The notes under the pieces are model-generated. The model searched no databases. It saw only the letters and a program-made list of their open reading frames with translations, and had not been told where the DNA came from. Below are positions 24,808-34,444 of a stretch of DNA of 64,000 bases, one piece after another. The position numbers and the translations under genes are program-made. This DNA comes from Oscillatoria princeps RMCB-10 (GTDB taxonomy: Bacteria; Cyanobacteriota; Cyanobacteriia; Cyanobacteriales; Oscillatoriaceae), in assembly GCA_019359235.1 (NCBI GenBank), contig JAHHHT010000025.1, forward strand, positions 1-64,000. Direction: 5' to 3'. Positions within the stretch are counted from its first letter, which is position 1, and the number at the start of each line of letters is the position of its first letter.

Positions 24808-25902
24808 ATGACTAAAGTTGCACTGAGAACGCGCTTATTTTTCTCCCACTTACTGGTGATGGTGGTGGGCGTGGGCAGTTTTGTGATTACCAGCAAAGTT
24901 TCTTCTCCCCATTTGTTTGTCAGGCATCTCGAACAGCTAGAAGGCCCGGGTTTCACGTTGCGATACGCCCGCACCCAACTGATTGAAGGGTTTGAAATAG
25001 CTTGGAATCGCAGCACTTTCTGGGCGGTTGTTGTGGGAGCTTCCGCTGCCGGTGGCTTGTCGTACTGGGTGGCTAAACGGATTACGCAGCCGCTGAATCA
25101 GATGGAAAAAATCACCCAAAAGTTTGCCAGAGGTGAGATGAATGAGCGGATGCCGGCCTGGGAAATTCCAGAACTCAACCGGCTGGGTGCCAGTTTCAAC
25201 CGCATGGCTGCCAGTCTGGAAGGAGTGGAGGTGCGCCGGCGGCAGCTGATTGGCGACTTGAGCCACGAACTGCGCACGCCTTTAACTGTTGTGCGCGGTT
25301 ATTTGGAGGAGCTCGCTGACGGCACAATTGAACCTTCTCCAGAAATTTATTTGCTACTGGTAAAAGAAACCAGGCGCATGCAGCGGTTAGTGAGCGATCT
25401 GCAAGAACTATCGAAGGCGGTGGCTGGGTATTTGCCGATTAATTTGCAGCCGGTGAATCTGTGTCCGCTATTGGAATCACTGGTGGAGAAATTTGCCGGC
25501 CAAGTGCTGGAAGACGGGCCGGTTCTGCGATTGGATTGCCCGCAACAGCTGCCGCCGGCGCTGGCGGATGCGGACAGAACCGAACAAGTTTTGGTCAACC
25601 TGCTGGGGAATGCGCTGCGCCACACGGCTGCCGGTGCGATTGCGGTTCGCGCCTGGAGTGACACCGGCAAACTCTGGGTGGCGGTGACGGACACCGGCAC
25701 CGGCATTGCGCCTGAAGATTTGCCCCATGTATTTGAGCGCTTCTGGCGTGCGGATCAGTCGCGTTCGCGGGATTCTGGCGGCAGTGGCTTGGGTTTGGCC
25801 ATCTCTCGCCGGCTGGTTGAACTGCAAGGTGGCCAAATTGAGGTGGAAAGCCGGTCGGGTGAGGGCAGCACTTTTCGATTTTGGCTGCCTTTGGCTGAGT
25901 AG
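24808..25902 (+). CDS. Sensor histidine kinase (HAMP-HisKA-HATPase)
   Basis: The protein has 364 residues. Seen: two membrane helices (about 10-27 and 70-88) bracketing a short approximately 45-residue periplasmic loop, then a HAMP domain. The HisKA domain has His153 in DLSHELRTPLT, and the HATPase has N-box NLLGNALRHTA, G1 DTGTGI and G2 GSGLGLAISRRL. The loop is too small for a classical ligand domain, so sensing may be intramembrane or metal-based. Co-transcribed with the OmpR regulator. The TAG stop (25900-25902) is the first part of a GGGTGCG palindrome. Confidence 0.92.
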   Translation: MTKVALRTRLFFSHLLVMVVGVGSFVITSKVSSPHLFVRHLEQLEGPGFTLRYARTQLIEGFEIAWNRSTFWAVVVGASAAGGLSYWVAKRITQPLNQMEKITQKFARGEMNERMPAWEIPELNRLGASFNRMAASLEGVEVRRRQLIGDLSHELRTPLTVVRGYLEELADGTIEPSPEIYLLLVKETRRMQRLVSDLQELSKAVAGYLPINLQPVNLCPLLESLVEKFAGQVLEDGPVLRLDCPQQLPPALADADRTEQVLVNLLGNALRHTAAGAIAVRAWSDTGKLWVAVTDTGTGIAPEDLPHVFERFWRADQSRSRDSGGSGLGLAISRRLVELQGGQIEVESRSGEGSTFRFWLPLAE

Positions 25903-25922
25903 GGTGCGCTATTAACGCACCC
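25900..25922. repeat. GGGTGCG...CGCACCC palindrome overlapping the histidine-kinase stop codon
   Basis: TAGGGTGCG-CTATTAA-CGCACCC: the hairpin arms begin in the TAG stop codon itself. It may terminate the two-component operon. Confidence 0.6.
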
Positions 25923-26011
25923 GGCTGCTTGCTTCTCAAGATTGTCACAAGCCAGTCACGAGATCGACACACCCAAAAACTAAGCTTAAATTATTGAAAT
26001 GGGTTCTGGTT

Positions 26012-26119
26012 ATGGCCATGCCTGGTATGATTCTTTCTCTATTTCTGGTGAGTCTGCTGGTTGGCTCGGGATGGGCTGCCATCGCCTACCTGTTCCCTCA
26101 CACGACGCCCCCAGACTAA
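26012..26119 (+). CDS. Possible single-helix membrane microprotein
   Basis: A 35-codon frame starts at ATG 26012 (TTG 25994 would add six residues) and ends at TAA 26117-26119. Nearly the whole product is hydrophobic: MILSLFLVSLLVGSGWAAIA then YLFPHTTPPD, a plausible single transmembrane helix with a short polar tail. It is in the 404-bp gap between the kinase and the ABC ATPase. I do not match it to a known photosystem, cytochrome or NDH small subunit. No strong ribosome site is visible, so it remains tentative. Confidence 0.35.
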   Translation: MAMPGMILSLFLVSLLVGSGWAAIAYLFPHTTPPD

Positions 26120-26306
26120 CCCCTCAACTGGTGTCGCAGCTTACATTCAATCACCCCCTGATGGATGCTAAACTTATCTGTGCCCTGGAATGGATCGGGA
26201 CAGTCACCTGCCGTCCGGGAATCGAGTTGGCCTCTGTCAAGAGCGTTTGCTGGAAAGCAGCCAGTAAATGCCCAAACGCTATTACTAACGCGCCCCAGGG
26301 GGAGTT

Positions 26307-27647
26307 ATGGTCGTCAAAGCAGCAACGAAGCAATTAATTGCGCTGGCAGGTGTGGGCAAGTCTTACAAACAACCCAACGGCCAGGAAATCACAATCCTTG
26401 AGTCGATTGACCTGGAGTTGGTTCCAGGGCAGATTGTCGCCTTGCTCGGGCCCTCCGGTTCGGGGAAATCCACCTTGATGCGGATGATTGCCGGTCTGGT
26501 TCCGCCCACGCGGGGTCAAATTCTTTACCACAACCGGCCATTAGTTGGCTTAAATTCGGGAGTGGCCATAGTTTTTCAAAATTTTGCCCTCTATCCCTGG
26601 TTAACGGTGCTGGAAAATGTAGAACTGGGGTTAAAGGCTAAGGGAGAATTCCCAGAGGCGCGACGGCAAAAGGCGCTGCGCATGATTGATATTATCGGTC
26701 TGGATGGGTTTGAAAATGCTTATCCGAAAGAACTCTCTGGCGGGATGCGCCAGCGGGTGGGATTTGCCCGAGCCTTAGCCGTCGAGCCGGAATTGCTGTG
26801 CATGGATGAGCCTTTCTCGGCTCTCGACGTGCTGACGGCGGAAAACCTGCGCTTGGAGTTATTAGATTTGTGGTTAGAGCGTCGCATTCCCACCCAGTCT
26901 ATTTTAATTGTTACCCACGGGATTGAAGAGGCTGTAATCTTGGCAGACCGGATTGTGGTTATCGGGCGCAATCCGGGGCGAATTCGGGCAGATATTGCAG
27001 TGAAGCTGCCTCACTATCGCGACCGCAAAAGTCCCCAGTTCCAGGCTCTCGTAGACCAGGTTTATAAAATTCTCACCCAGCCAGATATCAACAGCGAAAT
27101 CAGCCAGCCCGCGCCCACCGTTTCTGAGCCGCAACCGGCTCAACCTGCCAAATATCAGTCCTTGCCGCCGGTGCGTACAGGGGCGATTGCGGGGTTTCTG
27201 GAACTCTTGGAAGACCGGCAAGGAGACTTGTACCGCCTCGCGCAAGAATTGCTCCTGGAAGTGGATGAGATGCTCCCCATCGTTGAGGCAGCAAAGCTGA
27301 TGAATCTGGTATCCGTCCAGCAGGGGGATATTAGCCTCACTCCAGTAGGGCAACAGTTCCTAGCCGGTGGGATTGATGAGCGCAAACAAATTATCCGCAC
27401 CCAAATTCTAGAAAATATCCGCCTCGTACAGCAAATTTGCCGCCTGATTCAGGCTAAGCGCAATCAGCGCATTCCCAAAGAGCTGCTCCTGGATATTCTG
27501 GAAGTCCACTTCAGCCCCCAAGAAGCGGAACTGCAACTGGAAACTGCTATCGACTGGGGGCGCTATGCAGAACTCTATGGCTACGATAAGCCGGCGGGAG
27601 AAATTTTCTTAGAAACCAGTCAGCCAGCCCTGGCTGTTCAGAATTAA
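26307..27647 (+). CDS. ABC transporter ATPase (nitrate/sulfonate type) with C-terminal AAA-associated domain
   Basis: The protein has 446 residues. The ATG at 26307 follows a G-rich GGGGGAG site very closely. Seen: Walker A GPSGSGKST (48-56), Q-loop VFQNFALYPW, signature LSGGMRQRVGFA, Walker B LLCMDEPFSALD and H-loop VTHGIEEA. After residue 260 come a Pro/Gln linker and an approximately 150-residue helical domain of the type associated with anion ABC ATPases. Known: such ATPases pair with duplicated permeases. The permease follows 112 bp downstream. No substrate-binding protein is nearby, so the substrate (nitrate, sulfonate, bicarbonate or other anion) cannot be stated. Confidence 0.9.
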   Translation: MVVKAATKQLIALAGVGKSYKQPNGQEITILESIDLELVPGQIVALLGPSGSGKSTLMRMIAGLVPPTRGQILYHNRPLVGLNSGVAIVFQNFALYPWLTVLENVELGLKAKGEFPEARRQKALRMIDIIGLDGFENAYPKELSGGMRQRVGFARALAVEPELLCMDEPFSALDVLTAENLRLELLDLWLERRIPTQSILIVTHGIEEAVILADRIVVIGRNPGRIRADIAVKLPHYRDRKSPQFQALVDQVYKILTQPDINSEISQPAPTVSEPQPAQPAKYQSLPPVRTGAIAGFLELLEDRQGDLYRLAQELLLEVDEMLPIVEAAKLMNLVSVQQGDISLTPVGQQFLAGGIDERKQIIRTQILENIRLVQQICRLIQAKRNQRIPKELLLDILEVHFSPQEAELQLETAIDWGRYAELYGYDKPAGEIFLETSQPALAVQN

Positions 27648-27687
27648 AATAGAGCGGTGAGAACCCGGGTGAATCCCGGCAAGAAGT

Positions 27688-27720
27688 GAGAGCCTCCCAG
27701 CTCTCGCAGTTTTGTTTTTA
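27688..27720 (+). terminator. Hairpin plus T-tract between ABC ATPase and permease
   Basis: GAGAGC (27688-27693) pairs with GCTCTC (27700-27705), followed by GCAGTTTTGTTTTTA. This is a plausible intrinsic terminator or attenuator that would reduce permease expression relative to the ATPase. Confidence 0.5.
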
Positions 27721-27759
27721 ACTCGTTCCCGGCACAATAGCTAAAAATATCAAACCGGC

Positions 27760-29499
27760 ATGACTAGACCCCTGACTCCCCAGAATAAAACTTTAGATCG
27801 GACGGCTTGGAATTGGCCCGATTTATTGCTGATTTTGGCAATTTTTTCTATGATTGCGGTCGTTGTCCAAACAGCGGCTCAATTCAGCGGTGCCTACAAC
27901 CCAACGATCAAAATTGAGACGAGCGTAACCGTTTTACCGGGATACACAGCCCAAACCCTTTTGCGCATGGGTGTGGCTTATTTTTTATCCCTGCTGTTTA
28001 CGCTGATATACGCCTATAGCGCTTATCGCTTCACCCAGGCTGCTAAATTTTTAATTCCCCTGCTGGATATTTTGCAGTCAATTCCAGTTTTATCTTTTTT
28101 ACCGGGAGTGGTTCTAGCGCTCATTACCTTATTGCCCGGTGAGCGGATTGGGGTGGAACTGGCAGCAATCCTGCTGATTTTCACCGGCATGACTTGGAAC
28201 ATGACATTTAGTTTTTATCAATCTCTCTGCGGGATTCCGCGAGAGCTGCGAGAAGTAGCCAGAGTCTACCGGCTGAATGCTTGGCAGCAGTTTTGGACTT
28301 TAGAGTTGCCGGCGGGCGCAATTGGCTTGGTGTGGAACAGCGTCATGTCTGTGGCTGGCGGTTGGTTTTTCCTGATTGCCATTGAATCCTTTACTTTGGG
28401 TGACAAACAGTTTAACTTGCCCGGTTTGGGCTCTTTTTTGGCAACGGCAGCTGAGGAGGGAAATTTTGGGGCGATTGGCTGGGGTTTGTCAGTCTTGATT
28501 GCCGTAATTGTGGGGCTTGATTTTTTTGTCTGGCAGCCGCTGATTGCTTGGGTGGAGAAATTTAAGATGGAGACGGTGGAAGCCCAAAGTTCGCCCCGCT
28601 CTGTTGTGTTGGATTTTTTGCGGCGCTCTCCCACGGTGAGGATTTTAACATTGCGCCTGCTGCCGGTGCGGGAGAGTTTCGACTTGGCTTTAGTCAGAAC
28701 GTTTGGGCCTCCGAGCGCAGCAAATGCAGACAGCAGCAGACGCTCCCCGCTCGCTCAGTGGGTGAGCTGGCTGTTTGTCAGCGGGTTTGCCATGATTGTT
28801 TTGTGGGGAACTTGGGAAGCTGTGATGCTGCTGCGGGTTTTGGGGTTGTCTGACTGGCAAAAAGTTATTGCTGGGGCGATTTTTACCGCCTTGCGCGTAC
28901 TCAGCGCTCTGATTTTGTCGCTGCTGTGGGCAGTGCCGGTGGGGGTGGCGATCGGTCGCAATCCCCGTCTGGCTCAGGTTTTGCAACCCCTCGTGCAAAT
29001 AGCCGCTTCCGTACCGGCAACGGCTTTATTTCCAGTTTTGCTGCTGGTTTTAACCCAGATTGGCGGTGGCTTGCAGATCGGCTCGGTGGCTCTGATGATG
29101 CTGGGGACGATGTGGTATTTGCTGTTTAATGTGATTGCCGGTGCTCAAGCCATTCCATCCGAGCTATTTGAAGCCGCGAAGATTTATAAACTCTCCCGCC
29201 TCCAGCGCTGGCGCACTGTGATTCTTCCGGGAATTTTCCCCTATTTGATTACCGGTATTATTACGGCTGTTGGGGGGGCTTGGAATGCCAGTATTGTCAG
29301 TGAGTATGTGCAATTCAAAGGCCATGTCATCGTCACAGTCGGTCTGGGCGCAACGATTTCTCAGGCAACCGCCAACGGCAATTTCCCTTTGCTCTTGGCT
29401 GCTACGAGTGTGATGTCGCTCCTCGTGGTGCTTACCAATCGTTTAGTCTGGCGTCCGCTTTACCGCTTGGCTCAGGAAAAATATCAACTGCTGGTTTAA
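27760..29499 (+). CDS. ABC transporter permease with two fused membrane domains
   Basis: The protein has 579 residues. Seen: two copies of the binding-protein-dependent permease domain (about 70-270 and 355-570), each with several membrane helices and an EAA-type loop (EVARVYRLNAWQQFWTLELPAG; EAAKIYKLSRLQRWRTVILPG). The linker (about 275-330) is polar. Known: this is the duplicated-permease class of anion ABC transporters, in which one chain replaces a dimer. Partner of the upstream ATPase. A GAAACCGGGTTTCT palindrome follows 13 bp after the stop and may terminate the transcript. Confidence 0.9.
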   Translation: MTRPLTPQNKTLDRTAWNWPDLLLILAIFSMIAVVVQTAAQFSGAYNPTIKIETSVTVLPGYTAQTLLRMGVAYFLSLLFTLIYAYSAYRFTQAAKFLIPLLDILQSIPVLSFLPGVVLALITLLPGERIGVELAAILLIFTGMTWNMTFSFYQSLCGIPRELREVARVYRLNAWQQFWTLELPAGAIGLVWNSVMSVAGGWFFLIAIESFTLGDKQFNLPGLGSFLATAAEEGNFGAIGWGLSVLIAVIVGLDFFVWQPLIAWVEKFKMETVEAQSSPRSVVLDFLRRSPTVRILTLRLLPVRESFDLALVRTFGPPSAANADSSRRSPLAQWVSWLFVSGFAMIVLWGTWEAVMLLRVLGLSDWQKVIAGAIFTALRVLSALILSLLWAVPVGVAIGRNPRLAQVLQPLVQIAASVPATALFPVLLLVLTQIGGGLQIGSVALMMLGTMWYLLFNVIAGAQAIPSELFEAAKIYKLSRLQRWRTVILPGIFPYLITGIITAVGGAWNASIVSEYVQFKGHVIVTVGLGATISQATANGNFPLLLAATSVMSLLVVLTNRLVWRPLYRLAQEKYQLLV

Positions 29500-29511
29500 G
29501 TAAAAGGGTTT

Positions 29512-29544
29512 AGAAACCGGGTTTCTTAAAGAAACCCGGTTTCT
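29512..29544. repeat. GAAACCGGGTTTCT palindrome after the permease gene
   Basis: AGAAACCGGGTTTCT-TAA-AGAAACCCGGTTTCT, a perfect 15-bp inverted repeat with 3-nt loop between convergent genes (permease and diguanylate cyclase). Confidence 0.8.
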
Positions 29545-29557
29545 GCAACCGCGCTAC

Positions 29558-30415
29558 TTAATTGCTCGTCGCTTCCTCACCGAAAGGCTCGTGCTTCACC
29601 ATATTCTTACCGTTATGCTTGACAAAGTATATGAGATTGTCCGCTCTCTCTATCATTTCCTCAACTGAAGCCGGTGCCTTGATGAAGGTAACTGCACCGA
29701 TGCTAAATGTTACCGGCCATTTCCGCTCGCTCACAATCTCTAAGAGTGCGTTCTGAACTCGACTGATGACTTTTCGGGCGGGTTCATATCCCGTCTCTGG
29801 CAGCAGGATGGCAAATTCATCCCCTCCCAGTCTGGCGATTAGATCGGTACTGCGAAGATTAGCGGTAATAGTTTCAGCGATTAGTTTTAACAGGGCGTCC
29901 CCCGTGCGGAAGCCAAAATTATCGTTAAACAGCTTGAAATTATCGGCATCGATATAGGCAACAGTCAAAGAGTATCTGTACCTAATCGCCCTCTTGATTT
30001 CCCTGTTTGCCAATTCAAAAAAAGCCCGCCGGTTGGCCAATCCTGTGAGTGTATCTGTTCTGGCTAGCTTTCTTTCCCGCTCCCGAGAATATTTAATCTC
30101 TGCTAAAAGATAGGTAGTAATCGCAAAAAAGATAAATCTCATGAAGGCGTTCCACAGTGGAATGAAATCATTGCCTGCGGATTTTTCCACTGGATTGACC
30201 AGATACCACGTTACAGCACTCGCCACAGATATTAGCAAACCGGCCCACTCACCAACCAGCCAAGTTGTCAGAGACACCGGGATTAAATAAAACGGTGAAA
30301 AAGAAATATATGGCGGGATGGTAGAGTCGATATATCCCAGCAAAAAAACCAGGATAATTCCTAATAGCAGTGATAGAGGCTTGGGTTGCTTTTGCAGATA
30401 TCTTATTATATTCAT
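29558..30415 (-). CDS. Membrane-bound diguanylate cyclase (GGDEF)
   Basis: The protein has 285 residues. Seen: four or so membrane helices (about 14-105), a short linker, then a GGDEF domain (115-280). The active-site motif GGDEF is intact (197-201), and an RxxD inhibitory site (RSTD, 188-191) sits exactly five residues before it. Known: makes the second messenger c-di-GMP from two GTP, with product inhibition through the I-site. No EAL domain. Inference: an active, feedback-inhibited cyclase controlling motility or biofilm state. Single gene; start ATG at 30415. Confidence 0.93.
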   Translation of the reverse strand: MNIIRYLQKQPKPLSLLLGIILVFLLGYIDSTIPPYISFSPFYLIPVSLTTWLVGEWAGLLISVASAVTWYLVNPVEKSAGNDFIPLWNAFMRFIFFAITTYLLAEIKYSRERERKLARTDTLTGLANRRAFFELANREIKRAIRYRYSLTVAYIDADNFKLFNDNFGFRTGDALLKLIAETITANLRSTDLIARLGGDEFAILLPETGYEPARKVISRVQNALLEIVSERKWPVTFSIGAVTFIKAPASVEEMIERADNLIYFVKHNGKNMVKHEPFGEEATSN

Positions 30416-30598
30416 TCCAGAAGTGTTCCTGACCTATTACCTGAGGATGGCTGACATCTGGCACCGGCAGTACAAAACAGCTAGGCAAGCCGCAGGGGAG
30501 GGGGTGCCAGATATAAGTTCTAGTATGCCACTAAAAAAGGGACGGGCAACACACCCATCCCAGCGAATTGGAGCGAGAAACCTGTCAGGAGAAGCGAG

Positions 30599-31846
30599 CT
30601 ATTGCACTTGGGCGGGGAATGCGCCGGTGCGCACAGCGAGGCTGAGGTTCTGGCTGTTGCGGCGCAACTGCACCTGCAGATCGCCGCCCACCTTGCCTTT
30701 TTCGACCGCTTGCTGCACACTGCCGGCATCTGTCACCGGCTGGCCATTGATTTGCTCGATGACATCACCGGCACGCAGTCCGGATTTAGCTGCCGGTGAA
30801 TTGGGCATGACTTTAACAATCAGCACGCCTTGGTCTTCACTCACACTCACACCGGCGTTGGGATTGCTGTTGATATTTTTCTTGATTTCCGGGGTCAGCG
30901 TCACCATCTGGATGCCCAAATACGGGTGTTCCGCCTTGCCGGTGGCGATCAGCTGCCCGGCGATGTCTTGCGCCCTATTGATGGGAATGGCAAAGCCCAG
31001 CCCTTGAGCGCCCTGGATAATCGCCGTATTCATGCCAATCACCTCACCGGCAGCATTCAGCAGCGGACCGCCTGAGTTGCCCGGATTAATCGCCGCATCC
31101 GTTTGAATAAAGCTGACTCGCTTGTCGGGGACGCCAATTTGGGAGCTCGTGCGACCGGTGGCGCTGATAATACCCACCGTGACGGTATTGTCAAGCCCCA
31201 GGGGGTTGCCGATCGCGATCGCCCACTCTCCGGGTTGCAGCTTCTCGGAGTCGCCCAGCCCCACTGTTGGCAGGTTGGTGGCCTCAATCTTGACAACGGC
31301 CACATCCGTCACCGCATCCGTACCGAGCACCTTGCCCTTAAAGTTGCGCCCGTCCTTGAGCGTCACCGTAACCGTATCGGCACCATCGACCACATGGGCA
31401 TTGGTGAGGATTTGACCGTTAGAGTTTATAATAAAGCCGGAACCGCTACCCCGCTCAACCCGCTGCGTCGGTTCCTGGGGCAAGCGAGATCCAAAAAACT
31501 GGCGGAAGAACGGATCGTTGAAGGCATCGGGCACCTCAGAAGTCACGGTGCGGGAGGAGTCAATGCGCACCACAGCCGGCCCGACTTTCTCAACCACTGC
31601 GGTAATAAAATTAGAGTCGGCGCTTACCGGCAGTCTGGATTGAATCGCTCTTGGTGCCGGTGCCGCTTGCGCCTGAGGATCGGGCTGCTGGGATAAGAGC
31701 GGTTTGTTAGAAAGTAAGTAGGTGCCTGACAAGGTGATGCCGGCACCCAGGAAAAGCACCGACAAGTAGCCGGCTGACTTTTGCCAGGAAAAATGGCCTT
31801 TCGGCTCTCCGGAGTCAGAGTGGAAGTCGTGGCGTTGTGTTTGCAT
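30599..31846 (-). CDS. HtrA/Deg-family serine protease with PDZ domain
   Basis: The protein has 415 residues from the ATG at 31846, chosen over an upstream GTG (31906) because AGGTG lies 6 nt before it. Seen: an N-terminal membrane anchor (about 25-45), a trypsin-like domain with His151 (LTNAHVV), Asp181 (TDVAVVKI) and Ser258 (GNSGGPLL), then one PDZ domain (about 300-410) with [17 protein letters not shown]. This is the layout of cyanobacterial HhoA/HhoB/HtrA. Known: oligomeric periplasmic or thylakoid protease/chaperone of damaged proteins. Single gene. Confidence 0.93.
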   Translation of the reverse strand: MQTQRHDFHSDSGEPKGHFSWQKSAGYLSVLFLGAGITLSGTYLLSNKPLLSQQPDPQAQAAPAPRAIQSRLPVSADSNFITAVVEKVGPAVVRIDSSRTVTSEVPDAFNDPFFRQFFGSRLPQEPTQRVERGSGSGFIINSNGQILTNAHVVDGADTVTVTLKDGRNFKGKVLGTDAVTDVAVVKIEATNLPTVGLGDSEKLQPGEWAIAIGNPLGLDNTVTVGIISATGRTSSQIGVPDKRVSFIQTDAAINPGNSGGPLLNAAGEVIGMNTAIIQGAQGLGFAIPINRAQDIAGQLIATGKAEHPYLGIQMVTLTPEIKKNINSNPNAGVSVSEDQGVLIVKVMPNSPAAKSGLRAGDVIEQINGQPVTDAGSVQQAVEKGKVGGDLQVQLRRNSQNLSLAVRTGAFPAQVQ

Positions 31847-31995
31847 CTGTATCACCTGGTCTTGTCTGGGGTGTCTGCAAGAGACTACACTTCTTAATTT
31901 ATACACTCCGTATGACGCTCCTGTGACGGGGCTGTTGCAGTGGGGTGAAAATTTTCAGCTCTCGTTCCAGCACGCTTGTGCTATAATATGTAAGC

Positions 31996-32517
31996 GTGGT
32001 TGAGGTATGGGGAAAATCTCCAATAATTTACGTGGGACTACCCGTGGGACAAGTTAAAAAGCGCTCACCCGGTTTAGTGGCGATAGTTTTCTACAAGGTT
32101 TTCAGCGCCTCCCTGCTGGCTTTCACCTCCGTTGCTCTCTTGCTGGCGCTGAAAAACTATGAAGGTTTAGATGACTTTGCGGAAGAGTATGCCTTACAAG
32201 GGAAACTAGAAATTATTAAATATTTGCTGGAGAAGCTTTCTAATCTCAATCCAAAAACTTTGCAGTTTAGCGGAATTGCGGCTGGCATTTATGCAGCAGT
32301 TACCGCTGTAGAGGGTATTGGTTTGTGGTATCAGAAAGCTTGGGCGACATTCTTAGTGCTGGGGCTGGTTGGGATTAGCCTGCCGGCAGAGATATTCGAG
32401 TTGAGCCGGAGCGTAACAGCGGTAAAGTTAGTCTTATTTGTGGTAAATTTAGCTGTGTTTGGGTACTTGCTGCGCGAGACATTAAAAGCCAAGAATTCAG
32501 AAGGTGCCGGTGGTTAA
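31996..32517 (+). CDS. DUF2127-like membrane protein
   Basis: 173 residues from a GTG at 31996; another in-frame GTG at 32044 (GQVKKRSPGL) gives a product beginning just before the conserved region and may be the true start. Seen: a basic start, a membrane helix at about 25-48 (VAIVFYKVFSASLLAFTSVALLLAL), a soluble middle and two or three further helices (GIAAGIYAAVTAVEGIGLW, LVLGLVGISLPAE, VLFVVNLAVFGYLL), matching DUF2127 in length and pattern. Function unknown. Divergent from htrA with an AT-rich shared upstream region (31895-31990). Confidence 0.7.
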   Translation: MVEVWGKSPIIYVGLPVGQVKKRSPGLVAIVFYKVFSASLLAFTSVALLLALKNYEGLDDFAEEYALQGKLEIIKYLLEKLSNLNPKTLQFSGIAAGIYAAVTAVEGIGLWYQKAWATFLVLGLVGISLPAEIFELSRSVTAVKLVLFVVNLAVFGYLLRETLKAKNSEGAGG

Positions 32518-32522
32518 AGTTA

Positions 32523-32605
32523 AGTAGGGTGCGTGACGCACAATCTCTCTCACCACTTTACCAGAATCCTATCAAGGCGTCACGCAGCCATTGGCGGCAC
32601 ATTAA
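32523..32605. repeat. 83-bp dispersed repeat, copy 1
   Basis: AGTAGGGTGCGTGACGCA ... CGGCACATTAA. It matches copy 2 at 32693-32775 closely (about six differences by eye) in the same orientation. It begins 6 bp after the DUF2127 stop and ends in a region with no gene (32518-32840). Confidence 0.75.
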
Positions 32606-32692
32606 TGTCAGCAATATCAGCGCAAGAAGAGCCTGGCGAATGTAATTCGCGGCTATACAAACAAAGTCCGCTTACGCGGACTAAGAGGGTGA

Positions 32693-32775
32693 AGTAGGGT
32701 GCGTGACGCACAGTCCCTCTCACCATTTTCCCAGAATCCTGTCAAGGCGTCACGCACCCCTTTGCGGCACATTAA
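32693..32775. repeat. 83-bp dispersed repeat, copy 2
   Basis: Direct repeat of 32523-32605. Between the copies is an AAAGTCCGCTTACGCGGACT hairpin (about 32664-32683), of the type found inside the MITE at 18676-18851. Confidence 0.75.
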
Positions 32776-32840
32776 CCGGCTCGCCCTGCGTCCATAGCCA
32801 ATCCTGAGTTGTGCCGCAAAGATTCCGGGTGAAACCGATC

Positions 32841-33431
32841 CTACTCCTCGATCTCCTCAAAGTTAACCCGCTCGTAAATATCCCGCAAGGGGATTTGGAA
32901 GTCTAGGGAAGACAGCGCCAGCACCGCATCAGCCGAGTCATATTCACTAAACACCCATTTCCCTTCGGATGTTTTAGCAAAATGCTCAACCTTAAATCTG
33001 TATTGGTCAATCATAACATATTCCCGGAACTCAGGGATTGACCGGTAAAACTCAAACTTGTCCCCCCGGTCGTAGTTTTTAGTCGATTTTGATAGGACTT
33101 CCACAATCAGCATGGGATTGGTGATTGTGTCTTTGCGATTTTCGTGATACACCGGCTCTCCCTGAACAACCATGATATCGGGATAGGTGTAGGTGCGAGA
33201 GCGCGGTATCCACAACCGCAGATCGAGCATAAAAACGCGATAGTTCTGCCCCCGGAGAGCAAATTTTAAGTAGGCTGCAAAATTTCCTGCAATTTCGTTG
33301 TGGTTGGTTGTTCCGCCTGTCATGGGTACTATCTCTCCATCTCGGTACTCGCTTTTGGACTCCGCCGCTTCCTCTAGTGCCAGATATTCTTCTGGGGTGC
33401 AGTATTGCTTCTGCGTCTCGACGACTTGCAT
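32841..33431 (-). CDS. Uma2-family (DUF820) putative nuclease
   Basis: 196 residues from the ATG at 33431, which follows GGAGG at about 7 nt; the longer TTG frame (33446) starts inside that site and is rejected. Seen: the PD-(D/E)XK-like Uma2 core with YLALEEAAESKSEYRDGEIVPM, PDIMVV, and LIVEVLSKSTKNYDRGDKFEFYRSIPEFREYVMID. Known: Uma2 proteins are extremely expanded in cyanobacteria and are predicted nucleases of unknown role. Single gene flanked by repeats. Confidence 0.88.
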   Translation of the reverse strand: MQVVETQKQYCTPEEYLALEEAAESKSEYRDGEIVPMTGGTTNHNEIAGNFAAYLKFALRGQNYRVFMLDLRLWIPRSRTYTYPDIMVVQGEPVYHENRKDTITNPMLIVEVLSKSTKNYDRGDKFEFYRSIPEFREYVMIDQYRFKVEHFAKTSEGKWVFSEYDSADAVLALSSLDFQIPLRDIYERVNFEEIEE

Positions 33432-33616
33432 CTTAACATCCTCCAATCAGTTGCCTTCATCCCCTCTTGGGCGCAAGCCCTCACTCAAACCCTCCAGAGG
33501 TTGATATTATTGTAGCGTAAAGGGTGCCGGTTTGACAGGATAGCTCCGCACAGTCAAGGGAATCTAATTGATGTCAAATTAGCAGGGCCGGTTGAAAGGA
33601 ATGGGCGAATTCAGGG

Positions 33617-33651
33617 GTAGGGTGCGTTCCCTCTTAGGGAACGCACCCTAC
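33617..33651. repeat. 35-bp perfect palindrome GTAGGGTGCGTTCCCT, intergenic copy
   Basis: 16-bp arms around CTT. It is the exact reverse complement of the copies at 37625-37659 and 39136-39170. Confidence 0.9.
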
Positions 33652-34029
33652 TACTCTTGCGCTTGGGGTTGGGCGTTAGCGCCCTCAACCCTAACCGGCA
33701 ACCCCCCTAAATGTGACGGTTGGCTGTGACAGATTTTTTCAAAAAGACAGCACAAATTTGTGGGGTTGCGGTACTATGAAGATAATGGAAAAGGTGCGGG
33801 CATATAAGGTCAGGTTGTGGGCCGACGGTGGGGTGCCGGTGGGACCAAATTGTCTGTGGCGAGGAGATAAGATTCGGCATTGCTGTCGGTGGGTGTTGCG
33901 GGGGAGTTTTGTGGGGAGGTTCTGAGTTATATCGAGAGAGCCGGTGGGGTAGGATGGGAGTTGCCGGTGACTGGAAGGATGCTGTGGGCGAATTCAGGTG
34001 AGGTAAGGCTTTTTGCGAGTTCCCTGGCT

Positions 34030-34122
34030 TTTCGTTGCTCGATCAAAGAGGGCGAAGCATTGGCGAATGAAGATATCGGATGGTGTCCCAAAGCTTGTCC
34101 CGCCAATGCTTCGCCCCTACAG
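34030..34122 (+). repeat. 93-bp palindromic element, copy A
   Basis: It carries internal inverted arms GGCGAAGCATTGGCG and CGCCAATGCTTCGCC. The second copy lies inverted at 34445-34538 with only about four or five differences. Confidence 0.75.
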
Positions 34123-34444
34123 AATCTTTGTAGGGGCGTGCTTCGCAGCGGCTGCGTGACTCAGCTAGCATGAGCGCGACCATTTGTGGGACTCAGGGAA
34201 AAAATTACATAGCTGCTGTAGGCGTTATCCGTGCGCTCTTAAGCCATTCACCCACGTTCTCGCCCGATCTCGCTTTGACAGAGACATAATATTTCCTCCT
34301 GTACCACCGGCACCCTTCTGTTTGGGTTCCTGCTTGTCTATCGGGAGAGAATTACGCCTTTATGCGCAGCTAACGCCGGCGGGGGGAAAATTTTTCTGGC
34401 GTCGCACTTGAATGCCTACATCGGATCTCCTACATCGGATCTTG

